Below, piece after piece: positions 35,463-46,284 of a DNA stretch of 64,000 bases (position 1 is its first letter; every line of letters begins with the position of its first letter). The notes beneath the pieces are model-generated. The model was not told the DNA's origin, searched no databases, and was given only the letters and a program-made list of their open reading frames with translations. Location of the stretch: contig NC_134364.1 in assembly GCF_048569485.1 (NCBI RefSeq), forward strand, positions 124,880,882-124,944,881, in the 5' to 3' direction. Position numbers and translations under genes: made by a program. This DNA is from Anomaloglossus baeobatrachus (taxonomy: Eukaryota; Chordata; Amphibia; Anura; Aromobatidae).

Positions 35463-35999
35463 ATGTCCCCTAAGAAGAAGGCGACATCCACTCCTACCCC
35501 GGCACCGGCGGTGGTGAGTTTGAGGTTTGGCGTGCTTCCTCCGTGCTTCAGCATCGGTATCCAGCCGGAACCAAGATGGCGCGGGCCAGCTCTCAGTGCA
35601 CGCCAGGAAGGACTCCCTCAGAATACTTTGAGCCTGTGGGCACCGAAGGGGGCAGCGGGGCTTGGGGAGACCCCCTACAGGCCTGAGCAGTCAGCGGTGG
35701 TGGCCAGTGATGAGGCCCTGGACATGCTACCTGACCAGGGAGAGGATGGGGCTGGGGGACAACTCTTACAGGGAGCCATAGTAGTGCCTGCAATCTTCAG
35801 CACGGGGGGGCATTCTGCCTCTGAAGTAAGTGAATACAGTGGCTCTGTTGCACCTCCGCAGCATTCCTCTGAAGCTCAGGATCTGCAGGCTCTCAGGGAA
35901 CTTATTCTGGCCTTGCCTAGCAAAAGAGACTTGGAGGAAGTGGTGAAGGAAATAGATTTAAATAGCAAGATGTGTGGACATTGTGCAACCGCACACTAA
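35463..35999 (+). pseudogene. L1/Tx1-type LINE ORF1, N-terminal half
   Basis: A frame of 178 codons starts MSPKKKATSTPTPAPAVVS, with a basic and proline-rich head, and ends with ELILALPSKRDLEEVVKEI, a region predicted to begin a coiled coil. This order fits ORF1 proteins of L1/Tx1-type elements, RNA-binding chaperones needed for retrotransposition. The frame then runs into unrelated sequence near 35970-35995. A matching downstream half (coiled coil plus RRM-like part) lies at 42295-42810 on the same strand. A single ORF1 split by later insertions is inferred. Confidence 0.5.
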
Positions 36000-36288
36000 A
36001 CATAAAATATAACTTTTAATAGTGCTCATTTAAAAGGAGTAAACCTCATAAAAACGTGAGTATAAAATGAGAATACCCAAAGCAGTGGTCATAAAGCTCA
36101 AATGGACCCTGGTTTGGGTACAGCGCACAAAACACTATCTAGACTGGGTCGCTAATATGTCACCTCAGTACTATATTAGAGGTCACATGTACAGGGAACC
36201 GCCCTCCACTCTATATCTCCAATATTATCTAATGTGTAGATAACTGGTGTAACTGACCGCCTTTAACATATACCATTTCTTTAAATAA
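36000..36288. other. Unassigned, possibly retroelement end
   Basis: CACTAAACATAAAATATAAC then TTTTAATAGTGC at the left resembles the AT-rich outer end of the palindromic element at 5324 (AAAATAAAATATAAATTC). It may be part of the insertion that splits the LINE, together with 41989-42240. Confidence 0.3.
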
Positions 36289-36290
36289 TA

Positions 36291-37943
36291 CAGTCAGGGC
36301 CAGAAATATTTGGACAGTGACACAAGTTTTGTTATTTTAGCTGTTTACAAAAACATGTTCAGAAATACAATTATATATATAATATGGGCTGAAAGTGCAC
36401 ACTCCCAGCTGCAATATGAGAGTTTTCTTATCCAAATCGGAGAAAGGGTTTAGGAATCATAGCTCTGTAATGCATAGCCTCCTCTTTTTCAAGGGTCCAA
36501 AAGTAATTGGACAAGGGACTCTAAGGGCTGCAATTAACTCTGAAGGCGTCTCCCTCGTTAACCTGTAATCAATGAAGGAGTTAAAAGGTCTGGGGTTGAT
36601 TACAGGTGTGTGGTTTTGCATTTGGAAGTTGTTGCTGTGACCAGACAACATGCGGTCTAAGGAACTCTCAATTGAGGTGAAGCAGAACATCCTGAGGCTG
36701 AAAAAAAAGAAAAAAATCCATCAGAGAAATAGCAGACATGCTTGGAGTAGCAAAATCAACAGTCGGGTACATTCTGAGAAAAAAGGAATTGACTGGTGAG
36801 CTTGGGAACTCAAAAAGGCCTGGGCGTCCACGGATGACAATAGTGGTGGATGATCGCCGCATACTTTCTTTGGTGAAGAAGAACCCATTCACAACATCAA
36901 CTGAAGTCCAGATCACTCTCAGTGAAGTAGGTGTATCTGTCTCTAAGTCAACAGTAAAGAGAAGACTCCATGAAAGTAAATACAAAGGGTTCACATCTAG
37001 ATGCAAACCATTCATCAATTCCAAAAATAGACAGGCCAGAGTTAAATTTGCTGAAAAACACCTCATGAAGCCAGCTCAGTTCGGGAAAAGTATTCTATGG
37101 ACAGATGAGACAAAGATCAACCTGTACCAGAATGATGGGAAGAAAAAAGTTTGGAGAAGAAAGGGAACGGCACATGATCCAAGGCACACCACATCCTCTG
37201 TAAAACATGGTGGAGGCAACGTGATGGCATGGGCATGCATGGCTTTCAATGGCACTGGGTCACTTGTGTTTATTGATGACATAGCAGACAAGAGTAGCCG
37301 GATGAATTCTAAAGTGTACCGGGATATACTTTCAGCCCAGATTCAGCCAAATGCCACAAAGTTGATCGGACGGCGCTTCATAGTACAGATGGACAATGAC
37401 CCCAAGCATACAGCCAAAGCTACCCAGGAGTTCATGAGTGCAAAAAAGTGGAACATTCTGCAATGGCCAAGTCAATCACCAGATCTTAACCCAATTGAGC
37501 ATGCATTTCACTTGCTCAAATCCAGACTTAAGACGGAAAGACCCACAAACAAGCAAGACCTGAAGGCTGCGGCTGTAAAGGCCTGGCAAAGCATTAAGAA
37601 GGAGGAAACCCAGCGTTTGGTGATGTCCATGGGTTCCAGACTTAAGGCAGTGATTGCCTCCAAAGGATTCGCAACAAAATATTGAAAATAAAAATATTTT
37701 GTTTGGGTTTGGTTTATTTGTCCAATTACTTTTGACCTCCTAAAATGTGGAGTGTTTGTAAAGAAATGTGACAATTCCTACAATTTCTATCAGATATTTT
37801 TGTTCAAACCTTCAAATTAAACGTTACAATCTGCACTTGAATTCTGTTGTAGAGATTTCATTTCAAATCCAATGTGGTGGCATGCAGAGCCCAACTCGCG
37901 AAAATTGTGTCACTGTCCAAATATTTCTGGACATTTCTAACTT
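36291..37943 (+). mobile_element. Tc1-like transposon (copy 2)
   Basis: Nearly identical to 9403-11054. The left end CAGTCAGGGCCAGAAATATT follows TA at 36289-36290. The right end keeps CTGTCCAAATATTTCTGGAC, but the final bases read ATTTCTAACTT instead of CTAACTG, so the right terminus is altered by a small insertion and substitutions. TA follows at 37944-37945. The transposase carries a frameshift. Confidence 0.9.
36650..37685 (+). pseudogene. Tc1-like transposase, frameshifted
   Basis: Same start (ATGCGGTCTAAGG) and same stop as the 345-aa enzyme of copy 1. One extra A in the A-rich run near 36708-36716 shifts the frame after about 22 codons. The frame is open again from 36738 for 315 codons. 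Other differences are a 3-base loss (FIDDITADKSS becomes FIDDIADKSS), W145G in QFWKSILW, and Leu-to-Met changes at QLDNDPKH and EFLSAKK. The three catalytic acids are retained. It would need the frameshift to be absent to make full-length protein, so this copy is dead as written. Confidence 0.9.
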
Positions 37944-38027
37944 TATGGTTATAATAGTTGGAACGGTCTTACCATGGACTTGCGGGCTTCAAAATTCTCA
38001 TGGATAGGATATTCACTGATAAATCTC

Positions 38028-39214
38028 TGTCGCGGGCGGGGAGGGGACGCTGCGCTCACCACACTCGGGTCCGGCACTGCTGCTGCTTCGCTTGCTGCTT
38101 GGTGGCTCGAGCGGTGGGCCGGATCCGGGGACTCGAGCGGCGCTCCTCACCCATGAGTGAAAAGGGGAATGGTTTGGGGGATTTATTGTCCGTGACGCCA
38201 CCCACGGTTGTGGTGAGGTTGTGACACCACCGCTGCTCTGGACGGGGATCCCGGGAGCGATGACAGGGAGCAGCTTAGATGTTGTTTTTCCCCTCCGTGG
38301 GTAGGGGGGTTGGTTGTCCCGGGGCCCGGTGAGGGAGGAATGGCAGGTGGGTTACGGGGCCTGGTGAGGTGCAGGGTCGCGGGGGCAGCGCGGTGCCGCA
38401 CAGCACGGTGGTACTCACTCAGCCAATGATGAAGGCAAAGTCTCCGGTAAAACAAACGGCTGGATGGACGGGTCCCACAGACGGCTGCGGTGGTTCTTCT
38501 CCCGGTAGGTTGGCGGTGACTGCCTTTCCCTGCACCTATGTTATGTTCTCGGTTCTGATGGCTTCCCACCGGTAACCCGCTCCCCAGCTTGGATGCATGC
38601 TGAGGGAGCCCCTTTTGCCCGCAGGCTCTGGCCCTGGGAACTGTAGCCTTGGCGGTGACTGTATTTCCCTTCACGGTTTGAGCGGTTGCCTTCAATTGGG
38701 TCTTGACTGCTGAGAAACCCCGGAGGTTCCCTTCGCTAACGGATTTGACCGGTTTTACGGCGACTCCAAGCCTGGTCGGGGTCCGTAGGCCCTGCCGAAT
38801 GGTGCTGGCTTCTCTTCGCTCCCCGATCTGGTACCGGTGGGCCACCACCCATCCCCGGTCCTTACAGTTCACGTCAATCAGCCCCTCCTGCAGATGGTCA
38901 CCACCATCTGCCAACCTTGCTGTATGTGCCCGGGCCACGCACCCGGACACGGTCAGTCTGCCCCACTACCACTTCACTCCTCAACTCTCCAACCACTCTG
39001 CACTACTCTGCACTACTTTGCCTTCCTTTTCCCCCCTCCAGGACTGTGAACTCCTCGGTGGGTGGGACCAACCGCCTGGCTCCACCCCCTGGTGTGGACA
39101 TCAGCCCCTGGAGGGAGGCAACAAGGATTTTTGACTGACTTTGATGTGCCTAGCCGAGGTGTGGGGTGTGTTGTTGCAGTACCTGTGACATCCTGGCTTG
39201 TCCAGGGCACCACA
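38028..39214 (-). repeat. 3' LTR of family A copy 2
   Basis: On the minus strand it runs from TGTGGTGCCC to CGCGACA. Matches 40802-41988 along its length. Confidence 0.9.
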
Positions 39215-39225
39215 TTCCCCCTTAG

Positions 39226-40780
39226 TAAAATGCAGACCATCCGCGGGCTGCCCGTTCATCACCGGTTTTATTTTTGTTAACTGCAAAAGAGTAAAAACAT
39301 TTACAACACAAGCATTTTTAGTCAAACTTCCCATAACGGGAGGCACATTCTTAAACGTTGCTAACGGTATATGTTTATTAAACAGTAACGGCTTCCGCTC
39401 TTCTCCCACCCAAACAACCTGGCCCTGATGCTGCCCCTAAGAAGTGGGCAGCACCCCTTGACCCCAGTCCAGAACCAAGTTGCCCGAGCGGGTACAGTCT
39501 CTTTCAGGGGACCCGCGTCCATGGGGACCCCTGAACCCCCAGAGGATTGCCACCGGTTACGGTAGTGGCGGGCCTGGGCCATCCCTTTCCTCCAGGCCCA
39601 TCCTCCAAATCTGCCTCTCCGGAGGCGGTAACGGTTTAAGCCAACTATTTACATCCCACAAGTTTGTGGTTGCCATGCAAGTTCTCGGGCTTGTCCGTAA
39701 GCAGTTCCTTACGCAACAGTTGCAGACAGTCCCTACGGGGACTAGTTGCCGGCAACGGCCGGTTCAATCACGGTTCCAATCAGATAAACTTCTTCGGTTG
39801 ATTCAATCTTATCATTCAAACTTTTAACGGTACTGGTGGTCCCAACGGGGACAACTTGCAGCGGGCCTCCGCTGCCATTACTGCTCACTTTCGTCCTCCT
39901 CTCCCGGCCCTGGGTGGAGGAACACAGGTACCAGCCCCTCCAGCGCATAGCAGGCGCGACGAGGAAGGGCCGCCCGGTATCCATTATTTCCACTCCGGGG
40001 GATGTAAGTGGCCTCCGTGCCATACAGGGCGACAACTCCCTCGTCCTCCTTCGAAACAGGATCTGTGTCAGGTCCGGAGTCACTATCATCTGTCCCTGCG
40101 CCAGGCGGGTTACCGCCAGCTGCCGCAGTCTCCGGGCTCACCACTCTTTCGGCTACCGTTACGAGGGGGTGTTTGTCAGACGGACCAGCAGCAGCGGGGT
40201 GCACGGGTAGGGAAGACGGAGGCGGCATGGTGGCCAGGGGTAGACCGAGTCACTCAGCCGCAACGGCCGGTCCCTCGGGGACACAGGGACGTGGGTCACT
40301 CACCAGCTCCTCCATCATGGCCTCCATTCTGTACACCCGGGCAACCGCAGCTACCTCCTCCACCTCCGTGGTCCACTGCTCCATCAGCAGACATATCTGA
40401 CTCCGGTAGCGCCGGCAGATCCCCGCCGTTCGGGCCCTGAGCCACGCCGCTGTTCCGGGCATCGGCTCCGTAACCTCTGCATAGCTGGACTTGGCGGACA
40501 TGTTGGTAGCGGTACTTTCCAGGAACCAGCAGATTGCAGAGTCCTGGCGTCCCTGCCTCTCATAGCCGCGGGCTACATGCGGCCAGACGCCATCAGTACC
40601 CCTTAGTCTTTTTCCGGCTCCTCCTCTACAGGGGTGGGGTTTCGGCCTTCGCGCCTCCACTGCTCGAGGAGACGCTCGAGCGGGGACTTTTCGCGCCCAA
40701 AATGGCGGCTTCTGAAAATTTTCGGCCGGACACCTCCGGCGGTCACAAGGCGCACCTCTACCAGACGGCAGAGCGGTAAG
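39226..40780 (-). other. Internal region of LTR fossil copy 2
   Basis: It contains a frame related to that at 13789-14412 (start MSAKSSYAEVTEPMPGTAAW at about 40500, minus strand). The shared start and N-terminal 80 residues across two copies suggest the product once mattered to the element. No enzymatic motif is seen. This copy looks broken. Confidence 0.6.
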
Positions 40781-40801
40781 ATCCTGTTCGTGACGCCAAG
40801 T

Positions 40802-41988
40802 TGTCGCGGGCGGGGAGGGGACGCTGCACTCACCACGCTCGGGTCCGGCACTGCTGCTGCTTCGCTTGCTGCTCGGTGGCTCGAGCGGTGGGCCGGATCC
40901 GGGGACTCGAGCGGCGCTCCTCGCCCGTGAGTGAAAAGGGGAATGGTTTTGGGGATTTATTGTCCGTGACGCCACCCACGGTTGTGGTGAGGTTGTGGCA
41001 CTACCGCTGCTCTGGACGGGGATCCCGGGAGCGATGACAGGGAGCAGCTTAGATGTTGTTTTTCCCCTCCGTGGGTAGGGGGGTTGGTTGTCCCGGGGCC
41101 CGGTGAGGGAGGAATGGCAGGTGGGTTACGGGGTCTGGTGAGGTGCAGGGTCGAGGGGGCAGCGCGGTGCCGCACGGCACGGTGGTACTCACTCAGCCAA
41201 TGATGAATGCAAAGTCTCCGGTAAAACAAACGGCTGGATGGACGGGTCCCACAGAGGGCTGCGGTGGTTCTTCTCCTGGTAGGTTGGCGGTGACTGCCTT
41301 TCCCTGCACCTGTGTTATGTTCTCGGTTCTGATGGCTTCCCACCGGTAACCCGCTGCCCAGCTTGGATGGATGCTGAGGGAGCCCCTTTTGCCCGCAGGC
41401 TCTGGCCCTGGGAACTGTAGCCTTGGCGGTGACTGTATTTCCCTTCACGGCTTGAGCGGTTGCCTTCAATCGGGTCTTGACTGCTGAGAAACCCCGGAGG
41501 TTCCCTTCGCTAACGGATTTGACCGGTTTTACGGCGACTCCAAGCCTGGTCGGGGTCCGTAGGCCCTGCCGAATGGTGCTGGCTTCTCTTCGCTCCCCGA
41601 TCCGGTACCGGCGGGCCACCGCCCGTCCCCGGTCCTTACGGTTCACATCAATCAGCCCCTCCTGCAGACGGTCACCACCGTCTGCCAACCTTGCTGTATG
41701 TGCCCGGGCCACGCACCTGGACACGGTCAGTCTGCTCCACTACAACTTCACTCCTCAACTCTCCAACCACTCTGCACTACTCTGCACTACTCTGCCTTCC
41801 TTTTCCCGCCTCCAGGACCGTGAACTCCTCGGTGGGTGGGGCCAACCGCCTGGCTCCACCCCCTGGTGTAGACATCAGCCCCTGGAGGGAGGCAACAAGG
41901 ATTTTTGTCTGACTTTGATGTGCCTAGCCGGGGTGTGGGGTGTGTTGTTGCAGTACCTGTGACGTCCTGGCTTGTCCAGGGCGCCACA
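40802..41988 (-). repeat. 5' LTR of family A copy 2
   Basis: On the minus strand it runs from TGTGGCGCCC to CGCGACA and is followed inward by the TGGCGTCACGAACAGGAT primer-site-like sequence. Confidence 0.9.
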
Positions 41989-42250
41989 CCTCCTTCATGT
42001 TTATCTCTCAAAAAATGTTAGCGGCAGCCTCCGGTCACTCCCTACGCGTTTCATTCCCACATAGAAATCATCAGGGGAGCCCGTGCTCATGGAAATCTGC
42101 CAGCTTAAATAGCCATCCTTATCATTATCATTGTGGCCGTCTTCACAAGAATAAAATGCCCATTCCGGACTGCAAGAATTAACAACAATGTCTGCATTAT
42201 AAATCACCTCAAAGTCCACAAGTGAACTGTCCGGTCTTTCCAAAATTCCA
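41989..42250 (-). mobile_element. Retroelement fragment with hammerhead ribozyme motif
   Basis: On the minus strand it contains a complete hammerhead core at 42079-42038, preceded by ATAAAATGCCCATTCC-type sequence on the plus strand. It sits between the LTR element and the second LINE ORF1 half. It is probably part of a Penelope-like or retrozyme-like insertion whose other end may be at about 36000. No coding sequence. Confidence 0.5.
42038..42079 (-). ncRNA. Hammerhead ribozyme motif (dimer-type, short stem III)
   Basis: Minus strand, in order: CTCCC (42079-42075), CTGATGA (42074-42068), a stem-loop TTTCTATGTGGGAAT, GAAA (42052-42049), ACGCGT, A, then GGGAG (42042-42038). CTCCC and GGGAG pair as stem I. 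The core boxes CTGATGA and GAAA are exact. ACGCGT is self-complementary, so stem III could form only between two molecules, as known for minimal hammerheads in Penelope-like elements and retrozymes. Stem II is weak: its closing pair is T·T, followed by three pairs. Self-cleavage would fall after the A preceding GGGAG. Confidence 0.6.
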
Positions 42251-42294
42251 AGGAAACACTCACCACTCTGTGTCTGTAGCCTCTCTCAATTCAT

Positions 42295-42810
42295 ATGCGC
42301 CGCAGGGTCTCTGCTAAAGAACAGGCTCAGTTGTCCCTGGTGAGCAAAATGGACCGGCTGGAGAGAGACTGTGAATCTCCCAACAATTGTATACAAGATC
42401 TAGCACTGCTCTTGGAGGATCAGGAGAACAGGAGCCGCAGAAACAATGTATGTCTGAAAGGTATACCGGAGGACTAGTCTCAGGAGGCTGTGCGCACAAG
42501 GATTCTGGCTATTTTCAACACTGTTACAAATAGACCCGTGGAAGCCACCTTTCTGTTTGACAGGATCCACAGAGTAACCAGGTCAAATGCTCATCTCCCC
42601 TCCTCCCCTAGAGATGTCTTGTGCCGCTTACACTACTACTGGGACAAAGAACGGATCCTACAGGGGACTTGGTCACACGGTCCAGTGGAAATGGAGGGCT
42701 CTGTGGTGTCGCTGTTCCCGGACATGTCTTGGAAATTGGGTACTAATGTAGCTCCGTTAGCGCTAACGTCTAAGACCCTGGAAATTATAGTTTTGATGCC
42801 TTCAATGTGA
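42295..42810 (+). pseudogene. L1/Tx1-type LINE ORF1, C-terminal half
   Basis: The frame reads LEDQENRSRRNNVCLKGIPE, then an in-frame TAG (42475-42477), then in the same frame ATFLFDRIHRVTRSNA, PRDVLCRLHYYWDKERIL and VVSLFPDMSW. The order (coiled coil, ENRSRRNN motif, RRM-like core, then IHRV...PRDV...KERIL) is that of L1-type ORF1 RNA-binding proteins. It probably continues the half at 35463-35999. No ORF2 is visible. Dead remnant. Confidence 0.75.
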
Positions 42811-42811
42811 A

Positions 42812-42885
42812 TCTACAATTTTCAGAGTCATGAAAATAAAGAAAACGCTTTGAATGAGGTGTGTCCAAACTTTTGGTCTGTACTG
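42812..42885 (+). mobile_element. Tc1-like terminal fragment
   Basis: AACGCTTTGAATGAGGTGTG then TCCAAACTTTTGGTCTGTACTG precedes TA and looks like a right terminal repeat of a third Tc1 family. No left end or transposase is seen. Confidence 0.55.
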
Positions 42886-43204
42886 TATATTACTTTAGAT
42901 TGCTATATACAAATTAGCCTACCAGGCTACTGGGCATTGTGCTTTGGCTAGTGGGTGGCTGCTTCCCTGTTAGTCATTCCCACTTCTGTGCTGAATTATC
43001 CTCCTCTCAGAGTCACAGTCACAGCTGGCAAATCCCGCTCGTGCGTAGTAGAGTGTTCTTCAGCCTGAGTTCATTCACCTCCATTGAATCTATTGCGCAG
43101 GCGCTGGGGAGTTGGCCCCACTTCCATTATCGGTGCATTGTTGTAAGTTGTCCTCCCGACTTCCTGCCTGCAGGCGGGCTGGTAGACAGTCACACACACA
43201 CATA

Positions 43205-44685
43205 CAGTGCTGGCCAAAAGTATTGGCACCCCTGCAATTCTGTCAGACAATACTCAGTTTCTTCTTGAAAATGATTGCAATCACAAATTCTTTGGTATTA
43301 TTATCTTCATTTATTTTGCTTGCAATGAAAAAACACAAAAGAGAATGAAACAAAAATCAAATCATTGATCATTTCACACAAAACTCCAAAAATGGGCCAG
43401 ACAAAAGTATTGGCACCCTTAGCCTAATACTTGGTTGCACAACCTTTAGCCAAAATAACTGCGGACAACCGCTTCCGGTAACCATCAATGAGTTTCTTAC
43501 AATGCTGTGCTGGAATTTTAGACCATTCTTCTTTGGCAAACTGATCCAGGTCCCTGAGATTTGAAGGGGGCCTTCTCCAAACTGCCATTTTGAGATCTCT
43601 CCACAGGTGTTCTATGGGGTTCAGGTCTGGACTCATTGCTGGCCACTTTAGTAGTCTCCAGTGCTTTCTCTCAAACCATTTTCTAGTGCTTTTTGAAGTG
43701 TGTTTCAACCACAAAGCAACCCCTAAAACATCAGTGAACCTCCGCCATGTTTGACTGTAGGGACCGTGTTCTTTTCTTTGAATGTCTCTTTTTTTTCCTG
43801 TAATCTCTGTGTTGATGGCTTTTCCCAAAAAGCTCTACTTTTGTCTCATCTGACCAGAGAACATTCTTCCAAAACGTTTTAGGCTTTCTCAGGTAAGTTT
43901 TGGCAAACTCCAGCCTGGCTTTTTTATGTCTCGGGGTAAGAAGTGGGGTCTTCCTGGGTATCCTACCATACAGTCCCTTTTCATTCAGACGCCGACGGAT
44001 AGTACGGGTTGACACTGTTGTACCCTCGGACTGCAGGGCAGCTTGAACTTGTTTGGATGTTAGTCGAGGATCTTTATCCACCATCCGCACAATCTTGTGT
44101 TGAAATCTCTCGTCAATTTTTCTTTTTCTTCCACATCTAGGGAGATTAGCCACAGTGCCATGGGCTTTACACTTCTTGATGACACTGAGCACTGTAGACA
44201 CAGGAACTTTCAGGTCTTTGGAGATGGACTTGTAGCCTTGAGATTGCTCATGCTTCCTCACAATCTGGATTCTCAAGTCCTCAGACAGTTCTTTGTCTTC
44301 TTTCTTTTCTCCATGCTCAATCTGGTGCACACAAGGACACAGGACAGAGGTTGAGTCAACTTTAATCCATGTCAACTGCTGGAAGTTTGATTTAGTTATT
44401 GCCAACACCTGTTAGGTGCCACAGGTAAGCTACAGGTGCTGTTGATTACACAAATTAGAGAAGCATCACATGATTTTTCAAACAGTGCCAATACTTTTGT
44501 CCACCCCCTTTTTTATGTTTGGTGTGGAATTATATCCAATTTGGCTTCATGTCAATTTTTTTTTTCATTGAAGACAACTTAAATGAAGATAATACCAAAG
44601 AATTTGTGATTGCAATCATTTTCAAGAAGAAACTGAGTATTATCTGATAGAATTGCAGAGGTGCCAATACTTTTGGCCAGCACTG
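43205..44685 (-). mobile_element. Tc1-like transposon, internally deleted (third family)
   Basis: Ends CAGTGCTGGCCAAAAGTATT (left) and AATACTTTTGGCCAGCACTG (right) are flanked by TA at 43203-43204 and 44686-44687. The inverted homology extends further inward (TTTCTTCTTGAAAATGATTG). The transposase lies on the minus strand and is broken. Confidence 0.92.
43424..44408 (-). pseudogene. Tc1-like transposase with central deletion
   Basis: The N-terminal piece (44408-43731, 225 codons) has KELSEDLRIQIVRKHEQSQG, a helix-turn-helix region (GYKSISKDLKVPVSTVLSVI) and the first catalytic block LWSDETKVELFG. The C-terminal piece (to 43424) has WPAMSPDLNPIEHLWRDLK with the catalytic glutamate and ends KGCATKY. 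The stretch carrying the second aspartate (normally FQQDNDPKHTS) is missing: sequence jumps from GVALWL to KHTSKSTRKW. The two pieces are in different frames. It cannot be functional. Confidence 0.9.
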
Positions 44686-44927
44686 TACATACCTGGGCAA
44701 TTTTGCAGACAAGAAGTCAGGAGGACAACTTAGAACAGTGCACCGATAATGGAAATGGAGCTGACTCACCAGCACATGTGCCGTAGATTCAATGGGGGGT
44801 TGAAGGAATGCCAGCTGAAGAACACTCTACTGCGCACGCGCAGATTTGCCAACTGTGACACTGTAACGGTGACAGGAAGGATAATACAGCATGGAGGTGG
44901 GGATTTCTTACAGGGAAGCAACCGCCC

Positions 44928-45545
44928 AGTAGCCGAAGCACAACGAACAGTAGCCGAAGCACAATGTCCAGTAGCCGAAGCGCAATGCCCAGTAGCCGAA
45001 GCGCAACGCCCAGTAGCCGAAGCGCAACGCCCAGTAGCCGAAGCACAACATCCAGTAGCCGAAGCACAACGCCCTGTAGCCGAAGCACAACGTCCAGTAG
45101 CCGAAGCGCAATGCCCTGTAGACGAAGCACAATGCCCTGTAGACTAATCACAACACCCTGTAGACGAAGCACAATGTCCAGTAGCCACAGCACAATGTCC
45201 AGTAGCCGAAGCACAATGCCCAGTAGCCAAAGAAAAACGCCCAGTAGACGAAGCACAACGCCCAGTAGACGATGCACAACGCCCAGAAGACGAAGCACAA
45301 CGCCCAGTAGACGAAGCACAACGCCCAGTAGACGAAGCACAGCGTCCAGTACCCGAAGCACAACGCCCAATAGCCGAAGCAAAACACCCAGCAGACGAAG
45401 CACAACGACCAGCAGACGAGGTACAACGCCCAGTAGACGAAGCACAACGCCCAGTAGACGAAGCACAACGCCCAGTAGACGAAACACAACATCCAGTAGA
45501 TGAAGCAAAACACCCAGTAGATGAAGCAAAACACCCAGTAGCCTG
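44928..45545 (+). repeat. 21-bp minisatellite, about 29 copies
   Basis: The unit is CAGTAGCCGAAGCACAACGCC (21 bases) with variants (GTAGACGAAGC, AATGCCCTGTAG, CATCCAGTAG). The period is a multiple of three, so long frames with seven-residue repeats such as SRSTTPS (plus) or RLLGVVL (minus) appear and are not genes. Confidence 0.95.
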
Positions 45546-45558
45546 ATAGGCTAATTTG

Positions 45559-46280
45559 CACATAGCCATCTAAAGTCATCTTTGTGGAGCAAGGCATCTA
45601 CTATGAGGCATACAGGCAAGACTACTTTCACCATCCTATTACCTGCATGCCCATAATAATAGCTTAAAACGGTCAAAGGGGGTAGTATTGCCCCCTATTG
45701 ACAGCCCCATTTTATATAGACTCCTCTCCCTTAGTCCCTGCATTACTGGAAGAAATTAGCCCAATTTTGTAACCTTTTAACATTGTCCTCCATATTCCCT
45801 TTTTTGTTTCTACTGTCCTATCACCAAGTATTAAACTTCCAATGTCTTGTCCTTGACTATTGCAATAATCTTGTCTGCTAAATCTATAGATAGTGCTCAC
45901 TTATAACTTCATAAAATTGAAAACAAACATACTATTACCCATGATGAAGATACGGGGGAAACATCGAGCTGTCAAACGAGCCGCACAAATATTTTACACC
46001 GTGTTGCAATGAAAGATGTGAAGAGTGAGTTTAATAAAAATTCAATCAAACCATATTGCAGATATCAATTCTATATTCTCGTAAAATAAAGCTGCGGATT
46101 CATCTATACACAAAGGCACCTTGGGGGGAAGAAAGGAAAGTGTCTGCATATCATATCACATGCAAACACATTCATTTCACCAGCCATGAGGCTTCATGAA
46201 GACGCATCGCCCTGGGGTCAGCAAACACCACACAGATCCTTTCTGTATCCATCTCTAAGTGGCTGAAATGGGCTCCTTCA
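45559..46280. other. No gene; contains a hammerhead-like fragment
   Basis: CCCATGATGAAGATACGG then GGGAAACATCG at 45939-45965 resembles a hammerhead core with the first base of CTGATGA changed. A retroelement tail with AATAAAAATTC follows at about 46030. Otherwise unassigned. Confidence 0.35.
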
Positions 46281-46284
46281 AGCT

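Larger units (their letters stand above)
38028..41988 (-). mobile_element. Non-autonomous LTR retroelement, family A, copy 2
   Basis: Inverted relative to copy 1. The 5' LTR is at 40802-41988, primer-site-like sequence at 40781-40798, short internal region 39226-40780, polypurine tract 39215-39225 and 3' LTR 38028-39214. Flanks are TCTC and CCTC, a possible 4-bp duplication with one mismatch. The internal region again lacks pol or env. LTRs are 1187 bp each and differ from each other by a few percent. A fossil of similar age to copy 1. Confidence 0.88.
42910..45558. mobile_element. Foldback-like element with nested Tc1 and minisatellite
   Basis: The left end CAAATTAGCCTACCAGGCTA and the right end (inverted) CAAATTAGCCTATCAGGCTA match. 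The arms continue as inverted repeats: left 42910-43195, right 44700-45558, for example AGTAGAGTGTTCTTCAGC against its complement near 44820. The right arm is lengthened by about 30 copies of a 21-bp unit of which the left arm has about one and a half. A Tc1-like element occupies the loop. No target duplication is clear. It is most like a foldback-type DNA element with subterminal tandem repeats. Confidence 0.6.

Noticed and set aside
36000-36020. Target duplication for the insertion that splits the LINE
   Set aside because: No matching 11-14-mer was found between about 35980 and 42290, so borders of that insertion stay undefined.
44749-45597. Frames encoding SRSTTPS-like or RLLGVVL-like repeats
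   Set aside because: They come from the 21-bp minisatellite on both strands. No start, splice or domain evidence.
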